Shown: piece by piece, positions 1 through 6,537 of the stretch
Position numbering within the stretch: position 1 is the first letter of the stretch
How the letters are laid out: each line of letters opens with the position of its first letter
DNA from: Sva-07 sp963774765
GTDB taxonomy: Bacteria; Actinomycetota; Acidimicrobiia; Acidimicrobiales; Ilumatobacteraceae
Assembly: GCA_963774765.1 (NCBI GenBank)
Contig: CAVZGP010000009.1
Location: 976,065 to 1,040,064 of the forward strand
DNA length: 64,000 nucleotides
Direction of reading: 5' to 3'
Position numbers and translations under genes: made by a program
Notes under the pieces: generated by a model
What the model saw: the letters and a program-made list of their open reading frames with translations, nothing else
Databases searched by the model: none
Told to the model about the DNA's origin: nothing

Positions 1-145
1 GCACGAGCTCCGAGGCCGGTGGACGCACGACATGTGGCCGGCGCCACCAGCGGATTCCACCTGATCAGCACCGATTTTCTGGTTCCCGGCAACAAACCAT
101 CAAGAAAAGGTAAAGGTCGAGGGTTGGTGAGTCGATGGACTTGGC

Positions 146-1111
146 ATGACTCGAACCGCACGAATCATCCTTGCCGCGGGCGTGGCCCTTGCCGTCGCCC
201 TTCCACTGTTCGGAGGCGTTGCCTCGGCAGCACCGACCAGTGGCTCGACATCGGGTGCGACGACCACCGCGGAGACGACGATCACGGTCCGCGACGGCGA
301 CAGCCTGGCGGGTCTGGCATGGCGCCACGGCGTGCGCCTCTCGGCCTTGCTGCGAGCCAACTCGCTCGAGCTCACGAGTGTCATCCATCCGGGCCAGACC
401 CTGGTGATCCCTGCCGGCGCACAGATCACGATCGGCTCCTCAGGCCGTTCGGTCGCGGTCGCCACGGCATCGTCGGCGGGATCCGGCAGCGAGTACGTCG
501 TGGTCGCCGGTGACGCGCTCGCCAGTATCGCGTGGCGCAACGGCGTGAGCCTGGCAGCGCTCCTCAAGGCGAACTCGCTCGAGCTCACGAGTTTGATCAT
601 GCCGGGCCGACGCCTGCAGATTCCGCCCGCAACCCGGCCGGTCCCCACCTCCATCGCCAGTTCGGCCACGAGGTCTTCCGCTTCCACGGCCGCCACGACG
701 CAGGCAGCGCCGGTCACTCCAGCCTCGACGGGCAATTCGCTCGCGACGCTGTTGTCGTATGCGACATCCCAGGTCGGGACCCCGTATCGGTTCTTCAGCG
801 CCGGTCCCGCGACGTTCGACTGCTCGGGGTTGGTGGTTGCCGCGTTCCGTCAGATCGGTATGAGCGTGCCGCATCAGAGCCGGGCACTTGCTCGCCTCGG
901 CACCTCAGTGGACTGGCGGAGCCAGCCGATCGCTGCCGGCGACCTCGTCTTCACATCCTCGGTCGGCGACCCGGCACTCATCACCCACGTCGGCATTGCG
1001 CTCGATTCGCGTCGCTGGGTTCACGCGGTGGGTGTCGGGCGCACCGTGAGCATCGGGTCACTGCCCGCGACCGACCACATCATGGCCGTCCAGCGCATCG
1101 CCCTGCCCTGA
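146..1111 (+). CDS. Secreted LysM-LysM-NlpC/P60 cell wall hydrolase
   Basis: 321 aa. An N-terminal signal peptide (positive MTRTAR, hydrophobic run, cleavage near ASA-AP around residue 28) is followed by two LysM repeats (about residues 45-90 and 115-160), each with the pattern GDsLA.LAWR.GV.L..LL.aNSLELTS. A Thr/Ser/Ala-rich linker leads to a C-terminal NlpC/P60 domain (about 200-320). The catalytic Cys lies in the FDCSGL motif and a His in THVGIA. Enzymes of this family cut peptidoglycan stem peptides (typically D-Glu to diamino acid bonds), with LysM domains anchoring them to glycan. ATG 146 places the signal peptide directly at the start; an upstream ATG at 135 is out of frame. The gene stands alone and its 3' end overlaps the tail of the broken nucleotidyltransferase on the other strand. 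Confidence 0.9.
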   Translation: MTRTARIILAAGVALAVALPLFGGVASAAPTSGSTSGATTTAETTITVRDGDSLAGLAWRHGVRLSALLRANSLELTSVIHPGQTLVIPAGAQITIGSSGRSVAVATASSAGSGSEYVVVAGDALASIAWRNGVSLAALLKANSLELTSLIMPGRRLQIPPATRPVPTSIASSATRSSASTAATTQAAPVTPASTGNSLATLLSYATSQVGTPYRFFSAGPATFDCSGLVVAAFRQIGMSVPHQSRALARLGTSVDWRSQPIAAGDLVFTSSVGDPALITHVGIALDSRRWVHAVGVGRTVSIGSLPATDHIMAVQRIALP

Positions 1112-1409
1112 ACGGGTGGCATCTGGCACCGGAACCAGGATGTCGATCGACTCGGGACCTCGGTGGCATCGAAGGAGATGTGGCGCATCACCATCATCGG
1201 GCGATCACCTCGACGTCGTCTCCCGCAGCACGCAGGCGCTGCACCACGTCGGGATGCAAATCGGCCATGGCGTCGACGTCGACGGTGAACCGCGGCGTCG
1301 ATCGAGAGCGATTGGCAGCGAGTGCTCCGACGAGAGTCCAGTCGACGCCGAGCTCGTCGAAGACCTCAGCGATCGATGCGAGCCATGCCGAGGGATCGGG
1401 CTCGGTCAT
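1058..1409 (-). pseudogene. Nucleotidyltransferase-fold protein, frameshifted and short
   Basis: The first part reads as an intact nucleotidyltransferase-like N terminus (MTEPDPSAW...ELGVDWTLVGALAANRS...TVDVDAM), resembling the AbiEii/DUF6036-type substrate-binding start followed by a T-D-V-D acidic pair. A stop interrupts at 1194. Two other frames then continue with plausible sequence (HISFDATEVP, then IDILVPVPDATRSG), so at least two frameshifts are needed to read through to a stop at 1058. The start ATG at 1409 has a strong upstream GGAGGAGGG. Even when repaired the protein is short for the family and its end overlaps the hydrolase gene antisense, so real truncation plus indels is likely. 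It is paired with the small gene just upstream. Confidence 0.5.
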
Positions 1410-1436
1410 ACAGACCCTCCTCCGGGGCACGGTCGT

Positions 1437-1586
1437 TCAGCGGAGCGAAACCAGCGTCGACGCCGAGCTGTTGATCTCGTCGAGGATCTGACGACGCTGC
1501 CCCAGGGTTCCGCGGTTGTCGGTCTCGCCGAGGCCAAGGTCGCGACCGATGCGCGACATCTTCGCCCGGTCGTCGTCGCTCACCAT
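1437..1586 (-). CDS. Small 49-aa protein upstream of the nucleotidyltransferase
   Basis: A short ORF starting MVSDDDRAKMSRIGRDLG and ending STLVSLR, rich in charged residues and predicted helical. I do not recognise a family. Its stop lies 27 bases before the start of the nucleotidyltransferase gene on the same strand, so the two probably form a bicistronic unit. A small charged helical protein before a minimal nucleotidyltransferase is the layout of several toxin-antitoxin pairs, so it could be an antitoxin or partner; that is inference from context only. Nothing in the opposite strand or neighbouring frames looks more gene-like across this interval. Confidence 0.45.
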   Translation of the reverse strand: MVSDDDRAKMSRIGRDLGLGETDNRGTLGQRRQILDEINSSASTLVSLR

Positions 1587-1688
1587 GTTCACAACGCTAC
1601 TGCTCGACGTGACTCCCCCTGGACGACTTGAAGTTCGTGCTGCTCGGCGAGTGGCGCGATCTGGCCTGACCGTCGACGGCGCGACCGG

Positions 1689-2099
1689 TCAGGTGGAGTA
1701 CGAGACGATCTCGAACTCCACGCCGTCCGGGTCGACGAAGTAGAAGCGGCGACCTGGCTCGTAGTCGCCGAAGTTGAACGGTTCGAGGCCACTCGCCCTC
1801 ACCCGGCGCTCGGCATCGTCGAGGTCGTCGACGACCAGACCCACATGGTTGAGGCCGTTGATCTGCTTGCCGGCATCGGTGGCGTCGCTGGGGGCGCCGG
1901 ATGGGGTGTAGAGGGCGAGGTAGTCGTGATCGGTGCCGACGTGGACGGTGTACCCGGCGTCCTTGGCGGCCCCGCTCCAGCGGACGCGCCAGTCGAAGAG
2001 CTCGACGAGCCGGGCCGCCGTGGCGTCGGGATCCGAGACAGTCAGGTTGGCGTGTTCGATGCGTGCTGTGCTGGTGGAGGTGGCAGTGGATGTGATCAT
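1689..2099 (-). CDS. VOC (glyoxalase/bleomycin-resistance) fold protein
   Basis: 136 aa. A single vicinal-oxygen-chelate module with two beta-alpha-beta-beta-beta halves: IEHANLTVSDPDATAARLVEL in the first and GLNHVGLVVDDLDDAERRV in the second. Candidate metal ligands are His in EHANL, His in LNHVGL and the Glu of GVEFEIVS near the C terminus. Family members are dioxygenases, glyoxalases or antibiotic-binding proteins; the substrate cannot be told here. The gene is divergent from the SoxR-like regulator with only 25 bp between the two starts, so the regulator very likely controls it. A detoxification role is therefore plausible but inferred. Confidence 0.85.
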   Translation of the reverse strand: MITSTATSTSTARIEHANLTVSDPDATAARLVELFDWRVRWSGAAKDAGYTVHVGTDHDYLALYTPSGAPSDATDAGKQINGLNHVGLVVDDLDDAERRVRASGLEPFNFGDYEPGRRFYFVDPDGVEFEIVSYST

Positions 2100-2114
2100 G
2101 GCGTCTGTTCTAAT

Positions 2115-2134
2115 ATCTGAACCAATGTTGAGGT
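2115..2134. promoter_or_regulatory. Candidate SoxR-type operator
   Basis: A 20-bp imperfect palindrome, ATCTGAAC-CAAT-GTTGAGGT, matches the known SoxR box (CCTCAAG/CTTGAGG core) at about 13 of 20 positions, best in the right half. It lies between the divergent VOC and soxR-like starts and overlaps the regulator's ATG, which would allow both autorepression and activation of the VOC gene in the MerR manner. Assigned by eye from spacing and sequence only. Confidence 0.45.
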
Positions 2135-2637
2135 CAAGGGATTCTTCGGATCCGCTGCTCGCGATCGGCGCTGTGGCGGAACGGACGGGGCTGGCGATCT
2201 CGGCTGTCCGCTTCTACGAGTCGAAGGGATTGATTTCGTCGGAGCGGGCATCCTCGGGTCACCGTCGGTTCCGTAAGTCGGTCATCCGTCGACTCTCGTT
2301 CGTCCTGATCAGCCAACGGCTTGGCTACTCGCTCGCTGAGATCAAGGACCGACTGGACCAGCTTCCCGACGGGCGAACGCCGAACGAACGTGACTGGAAC
2401 CGACTCGCACGGCATTTCGCCACCGACATCGACGAACGCATCGTGGGACTGCAACGCCTGCGCGACAAGCTCGACGGCTGCATCGGCTGCGGGTGCCTGT
2501 CGCTCGACAAGTGTGCGATGTGGAACCCCGACGACGCCGCCGGCACTCTTGGTGCCGGCCCGCGGTATCTGCTCGGCGACACGGCCGACGACCTCCCGGA
2601 GGACCGTGGTCGTGAATCCTCACTTGTGGACGGTTGA
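2125..2637 (+). CDS. soxR: MerR-family redox regulator, SoxR-like
   Basis: 170 aa. A MerR winged-helix domain occupies the N terminus (LLAIGAVAERTGLAISAVRFYESKGL, then HRRF), followed by the dimerisation helix. A four-cysteine motif, CIGCGCLSLDKC, near residue 125 matches the [2Fe-2S] ligand arrangement of SoxR. Family members sense redox-cycling compounds or superoxide and remodel promoters with an over-long spacer. ATG 2125 is chosen because the sequence upstream in frame is not SoxR-like. The 3' end overlaps the convergent fumC end by 18 bp. The divergent VOC gene is the likely target. The C-terminal tail after the cysteines (about 40 residues) is longer than in the enterobacterial protein. 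Confidence 0.88.
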   Translation: MLRSRDSSDPLLAIGAVAERTGLAISAVRFYESKGLISSERASSGHRRFRKSVIRRLSFVLISQRLGYSLAEIKDRLDQLPDGRTPNERDWNRLARHFATDIDERIVGLQRLRDKLDGCIGCGCLSLDKCAMWNPDDAAGTLGAGPRYLLGDTADDLPEDRGRESSLVDG

Positions 2638-3951
2638 TCCGGGTTGATTGCCGACCGCGATCCGATCAGGGTCGAGCGCGTCGCCAAAGACGTCAGCAGC
2701 GACGCCCAGGTCGAGCGCAGCAGCACGTACCGAGAGACCTGATGCTCCGGCGTGTCTGACGATCGCGGTCGCCATGTCGTATCCGACAATCGGGTTCAAT
2801 GCCGTCGCGGACGCCAGGGTGTGATCGGCGAGCCAGCGCAGCCGATCGGAGTTGGCGGTGATTCCGGCCACGCAGCGATCGGCGAAGAGCGTGGTCGCAT
2901 TCGAGAGCAGGTTGATCGAGCTCAGGAGGTTTCGGGCGATCACTGGGACTCGAACGTTGAGTTCGAAGTTGCCCTGCATGCCTCCGACAGTGATTGCGGC
3001 GTCGTTGCCGACGACCTGAGCGGCGACCTGGAGAACGACCTCGGCCATCACCGGGTTGACCTTGCCCGGCATGATCGACGACCCCTTCTGCAGCTCCGGG
3101 ATCGTCACCTCTCCCAAACCCGCTCGGGGGCCGCTGCCCAGCCACGCGATGTCGTTGGCGATCTTGGTCAACGAGACCGCCACGACTCGCAGGACCCCCG
3201 ACAACTCCACCAACGAGTCGCGGCTCGCTTGCGCCTCGAACCGATCGAGTGGGGCAGGAATCGACTGACCGATCGCGACCGCCAGCTGAGCCCGCACACG
3301 TTCGCCGAACTCGGGATGCGTGTTCAGGCCGGTTCCGACGGCGGTTCCACCGAGCGGGATCGTGGCGACTCGGGGCATCACGCTCGTGATCCGCTCGACG
3401 GCGAGTCGCATCTGCGCTGCGTATCCGCCGAACTCCTGGCCGAGCGTCATCGGCACGGCATCCATGAGGTGGGTGCGTCCGGCCTTCGTCTCGTGGACGA
3501 ACTCGCCGGCCTTGGTCGCGAGCGCATCGCCGAGGTGCCGTAGCGCGGGCAGCAGGCAATGGGTGGTCGAGTCCACCGCCGCGAGATGGACGGCCGAGGG
3601 AACGACGTCGTTCGAACTCTGACCGAGATTGACGTGATCGTTCGGGTGGACGTCGGGGCCGGCAAGATGCGCCACCACCTCGTTGACGTTCATGTTGGTC
3701 GACGTACCCGAACCGGTCTGGAACACGTCGACCGGGAACTGCTCGGCGAACTCACCGGCAACGATCCGTCCCGCCGCGGACTCGATCCGCTCCGCGAGAT
3801 CGCCATCGAGCAGTCCCAGGTCACGGTTGACGCCGGCCGCTGCTGCCTTGATGCGTGCCAGCCAGGTGATGACCTCGATCGGCATCGGTTCGCCGGAGAC
3901 CTGGAAGTTCTCGATCGCCTTGCGAGTCTCCTCACCCCACAGCTCTGCCAT
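2620..3951 (-). CDS. fumC: Fumarate hydratase class II
   Basis: 443 aa. It interconverts fumarate and malate in the TCA cycle as a cytoplasmic tetramer. Seen in order: TGSGTSTNMNVNE near residue 80, the HPNDHVNLGQSSND segment, the GRTHLMDA block, GGTAVGTGLNTHPEF, and the superfamily signature GSSIMPGKVNPV with its catalytic serine loop. ATG 3951 is preceded by GAGGAGA at good distance, so I prefer it to an upstream in-frame start at 3987. With this start the protein begins at the LWG motif, about 15-20 residues shorter than Escherichia coli FumC. No frameshift is seen. It lies downstream of the nar array on the same strand, but a 240-bp gap with hairpins separates them. Confidence 0.95.
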   Translation of the reverse strand: MAELWGEETRKAIENFQVSGEPMPIEVITWLARIKAAAAGVNRDLGLLDGDLAERIESAAGRIVAGEFAEQFPVDVFQTGSGTSTNMNVNEVVAHLAGPDVHPNDHVNLGQSSNDVVPSAVHLAAVDSTTHCLLPALRHLGDALATKAGEFVHETKAGRTHLMDAVPMTLGQEFGGYAAQMRLAVERITSVMPRVATIPLGGTAVGTGLNTHPEFGERVRAQLAVAIGQSIPAPLDRFEAQASRDSLVELSGVLRVVAVSLTKIANDIAWLGSGPRAGLGEVTIPELQKGSSIMPGKVNPVMAEVVLQVAAQVVGNDAAITVGGMQGNFELNVRVPVIARNLLSSINLLSNATTLFADRCVAGITANSDRLRWLADHTLASATALNPIVGYDMATAIVRHAGASGLSVRAAALDLGVAADVFGDALDPDRIAVGNQPGSTVHK

Positions 3952-4020
3952 GCGCGTCTCCTCGTCATCCGGTCGGCGTCCCCGCACGCGATCCTACGCA
4001 CGCGCGTAAGACGTGATCTC

Positions 4021-4046
4021 CGATCGGGAATCGTGTGACCCGATCG
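4021..4046. other. Perfect 8-bp inverted repeat between nar array and fumC
   Basis: CGATCGGG and CCCGATCG flank a 10-base loop. It sits 70-95 bp upstream of the fumC start and could be an operator for fumC or part of the nar-array 3' region. No U-run follows on either strand. The rest of 3952-4190 shows no convincing gene. Confidence 0.35.
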
Positions 4047-4091
4047 TGTCACGCGTACCACATGTCGAGGTCATGGCCCCGATGTCACGAC

Positions 4092-4117
4092 AGGAGATGG
4101 GGCTTCGCCCACCTCCT
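4092..4117 (-). terminator. Candidate terminator of the nitrate respiration array
   Basis: AGGAG/CTCCT and TGGG/CCCA arms form a 26-nt hairpin with one mismatch, about 75 bp past the stop of the last cytochrome c gene. It lacks a clear U-tract on the minus strand, so it may pause, protect the mRNA end or act with Rho. Confidence 0.4.
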
Positions 4118-4190
4118 CGGCAGATGCGGGCGGACTGGCCGCCACTGCCTCGGCGCCCCGCCGATCCGAGGGCGGCGGCGGCGCTTCCCC

Positions 4191-4649
4191 TCAGCCTCCG
4201 ACCATTTCGCGCCAATCCGGTAGATCGGGAGCGTCCGGCTCCCACGATCGGACGAGGGCGACGACGGCCTTGATCTGCTCTGAGGTCAGGGGGCCGCCGT
4301 AGTCCTGCGAGTAGGCGCTCATCTGGCTCCCGGGGATACCGACGGCGACCAGGGACGCCGCTTGCTGATCGGTCACCGTCTGCAAGAACTGCTTCGAGTT
4401 CAGTGCTGGGGCCGTGCCACCTTCGCCCGCGAGTCCATGACACGACGAGCAGTTCAACTGCCAGATCGTTTCACCTTCCTCGGCGAGCGATTGGGCCTGG
4501 TCCTCGCGAGCGCCCTCGCGCGATGACGGCTCGTACGAGCGGTACAACGGGAACATCGCCACGATGCCCACGAGCAGGAAGACACCGATCAGCATCCAGC
4601 GGTTGGTCGACGTGTTCAGTTGCTCGTCGGTGGAGTAGGGGTACGGCAT
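4191..4649 (-). CDS. Membrane-anchored monoheme cytochrome c
   Basis: 152 aa. One N-terminal membrane helix (MLIGVFLLVGIVAMFPLY, about residues 19-36) is followed by a periplasmic-side c-type domain. The heme site is CSSCH (about residue 75) and a distal Met ligand is probably the one in GSQMSAY. It is the last gene of the cytochrome b/Rieske group, 13 bp after the Rieske gene, so it probably takes electrons from the Rieske centre and passes them on. Similar small anchored cytochromes accompany bc-type complexes of actinobacteria and other lineages. ATG 4649 begins right after a GAGGAAC-like Shine-Dalgarno sequence. Confidence 0.88.
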   Translation of the reverse strand: MPYPYSTDEQLNTSTNRWMLIGVFLLVGIVAMFPLYRSYEPSSREGAREDQAQSLAEEGETIWQLNCSSCHGLAGEGGTAPALNSKQFLQTVTDQQAASLVAVGIPGSQMSAYSQDYGGPLTSEQIKAVVALVRSWEPDAPDLPDWREMVGG

Positions 4650-4662
4650 CAGTGCGTTCCTC

Positions 4663-5151
4663 CTATGCAGGCCGGGCCTTTTTCGGCTCGTCGATCGTCT
4701 CGGTGCCTGGTGGCGCTCCCTCGATGGTGACCCCGGTGTCGATGTACAACAGGCCATCGGCGCCGACCTCGACGGGATAACCGTCCATCCCTCGCGGTGA
4801 CGGACCGGACAGCAGGTCGCCGGCACGATTGAAGACCGAACCATGACATGGGCACTCGAAGTCACCCGACGAGTCACAGAACGAGACCCGGCAGCCGAGG
4901 TGCGGGCACTTCCACGACAGTGCCTTGGGCTCGGCGTGGACCTCGGTGACATAGGAGCGAGCGGCGGGCACCTCGATGACGCCGGTGTCGGTCACCGACT
5001 CCGGTGGAAGTGCCCGGACCTTGCCGCCGAATCCCTTGGCTTCGCCGGGTCGCAGCAGGTCCCACGAGGTCCATGCTCCCGCAGCGGCCACGAGTCCGAG
5101 GCCGGCGACCCACAGCTTCGAGAGGAACGCTCGTCGCTTCATGAAACTCAC
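4663..5151 (-). CDS. Rieske [2Fe-2S] iron-sulfur protein
   Basis: 162 aa. The N terminus MKRRAFLSKLW followed by a hydrophobic run (to about residue 28) resembles a Tat-type anchor, as expected for Rieske subunits folded before export. The cluster is bound by CPHLGC and CPCHGS (two Cys, two His), with the GSVFNRAGDLLSGPSPRGMDGYPV block typical of the family. GTG 5151 overlaps the stop of the preceding cytochrome b C-terminal gene (GTGA); ATG 5142 is the alternative. In a bc/b6f-like complex it would accept an electron from quinol at the outer Qo site. It lies between the cytochrome b pair and the terminal cytochrome c gene. Confidence 0.92.
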   Translation of the reverse strand: MSFMKRRAFLSKLWVAGLGLVAAAGAWTSWDLLRPGEAKGFGGKVRALPPESVTDTGVIEVPAARSYVTEVHAEPKALSWKCPHLGCRVSFCDSSGDFECPCHGSVFNRAGDLLSGPSPRGMDGYPVEVGADGLLYIDTGVTIEGAPPGTETIDEPKKARPA

Positions 5152-5735
5152 AGCTCACCGTGCCATTCTTGCCAGGGCCACACCCAGCCCCAGTTGGGAC
5201 CGCGGAACATGAAGCCGATCAATGTGAGGCCGATCCAGATCACCATGAAGGCGGTGAACGTCGCCACGGCAACCTTGCGATTGCGTGGTCGCAGGAAGCG
5301 GCTGTTGTCGATGTAGGGCAGGGTGACCAACCCGATCACGATGGCGCCCGGGACGAGGACACCGGCCACGAGCGGCGGGAACCGCGCGAGCAGTTCCTGC
5401 AGAGCGGCGAAGTACCACGGGGCCTTCTCGGGGTTCGGCGTCACCTGCGGGTTTGCCACGTCGCGCAGCGGTGCATCGACCAGCACGGCGATCACCATGA
5501 CGAGCAACAGTGTGGCCATCGCGGCGACCGCATGTCGCACCAGCAGGTGCGGCCACACCATCACCGAGTCGTTGCTGGTGATCACCTTGCGGGTGCCGGA
5601 CGACGGCTTGCCCGGCACGACACCGAGCACCCGTTTGCCGGCGGTCGTGTCCGGTCGCGGGCTCAGCTCGACAGGCGTCGACGACACTCGCGTCGTGGGC
5701 TCGCTCGTCGTTGGTGGGCGCGGTGTGTCACTCAT
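5148..5735 (-). CDS. Cytochrome b C-terminal subunit (subunit IV-like)
   Basis: 195 aa. After a hydrophilic, Pro/Thr-rich N terminus there are three membrane helices (about residues 60-80, 110-135, 165-185). The motif TPNPEKAPWYFAALQELL resembles the PDP-type Qo-site loop (normally P-E-W or P-D-W followed by WYFLP), here read as NPEKAPWYF. Split cytochrome b with a separate C-terminal subunit is the b6f or low-GC/actinobacterial arrangement. ATG 5735 has GGAGG six bases upstream, inside the end of the preceding gene, and overlaps its stop by 8 bp, indicating translational coupling. Confidence 0.88.
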   Translation of the reverse strand: MSDTPRPPTTSEPTTRVSSTPVELSPRPDTTAGKRVLGVVPGKPSSGTRKVITSNDSVMVWPHLLVRHAVAAMATLLLVMVIAVLVDAPLRDVANPQVTPNPEKAPWYFAALQELLARFPPLVAGVLVPGAIVIGLVTLPYIDNSRFLRPRNRKVAVATFTAFMVIWIGLTLIGFMFRGPNWGWVWPWQEWHGEL

Positions 5736-6537
5736 CGACATCCTCCATCTCCTGGTCGAACATCGCGTCCTTGCGCCATCTCCACAGGTGGAACATGAGC
5801 GTGATGATGATCGCGGCGGGGAGCACTGCCACATGGAGGACGTAGAACCGCAACAGCGTCGCCGAATCGACGGTCGGTCCGCCCAACAGGATCTCCTTGA
5901 CCTGCTCGCCGATCACCGGCACGTATCCGGCCATCTCGCTGCCGACCGTGACCGCCCAGTAGGCCAGTTGGTCCCAGGGGAGCAGGTAGCCGGTGAACGA
6001 CATCAAGAGCGTCAGGATCAGCAGGATGACCCCGATGACCCAGTTGAACTGTCGTGGCGCCTTGTACGCCCCGCGGAAGAACACCCGGCCCATGTGTGCC
6101 GCGACGGCGAGGACCATCAGGTGCGCCGACCATCGGTGGACGTTGCGCACGTACTGACCGAACGGCACATCGGTCTGGATCGTCTGGATGTTCGTGTACG
6201 CCGAGGCCGGCGACGGCACGTAGAAGAACATCAGGTACACACCCGACACGATGAGACTTCCCAGCAGCACCGTCGAGACCACGCCGAGGTACCACGAGTA
6301 TCGGAAACCCAGCTCTCGTTTGCGGATCTTGACGGGGTAGATGTGCAGCAGGAAGCTCGCCCAGTGGCTGGCCGCACGATCGCGGGGCGTCACCTTCCGC
6401 GGCGACCGGAAGATCGACTTGCCGACCGTCGTGTTGCGGGCGCGATCGATGAGACCCTCGTTGGACGCGGTCACATCGTGGTCGACATGGTCGTCGATGA
6501 TCTCGTCGACCTCCACGTTCTTCTCGTCGAGACTCAT
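5728..6537 (-). CDS. Cytochrome b N-terminal subunit (b6-type)
   Basis: 269 aa. A charged cytoplasmic N terminus of about 70 residues precedes four membrane helices. Heme-ligand histidines occur in the HRWSAHLMVLAVAAHMGRVF helix and in the YVLHVAVLPAAIIITLMFHLW helix, with the usual 13-14 residue spacing that binds two b hemes. SFTGYLLPWDQLAYWAVT is the Qo-site signature. The start ATG 6537 overlaps the stop of the FAD/FeS gene (ATGA) and its own stop overlaps the subunit IV gene. It would oxidise menaquinol together with the Rieske protein. Confidence 0.92.
   Translation of the reverse strand: MSLDEKNVEVDEIIDDHVDHDVTASNEGLIDRARNTTVGKSIFRSPRKVTPRDRAASHWASFLLHIYPVKIRKRELGFRYSWYLGVVSTVLLGSLIVSGVYLMFFYVPSPASAYTNIQTIQTDVPFGQYVRNVHRWSAHLMVLAVAAHMGRVFFRGAYKAPRQFNWVIGVILLILTLLMSFTGYLLPWDQLAYWAVTVGSEMAGYVPVIGEQVKEILLGGPTVDSATLLRFYVLHVAVLPAAIIITLMFHLWRWRKDAMFDQEMEDVDE

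Noticed and set aside
1..145. Possible riboswitch before the LysM/NlpC hydrolase
   Set aside because: Such genes are often preceded by a c-di-AMP riboswitch, but I could not find its conserved core here.
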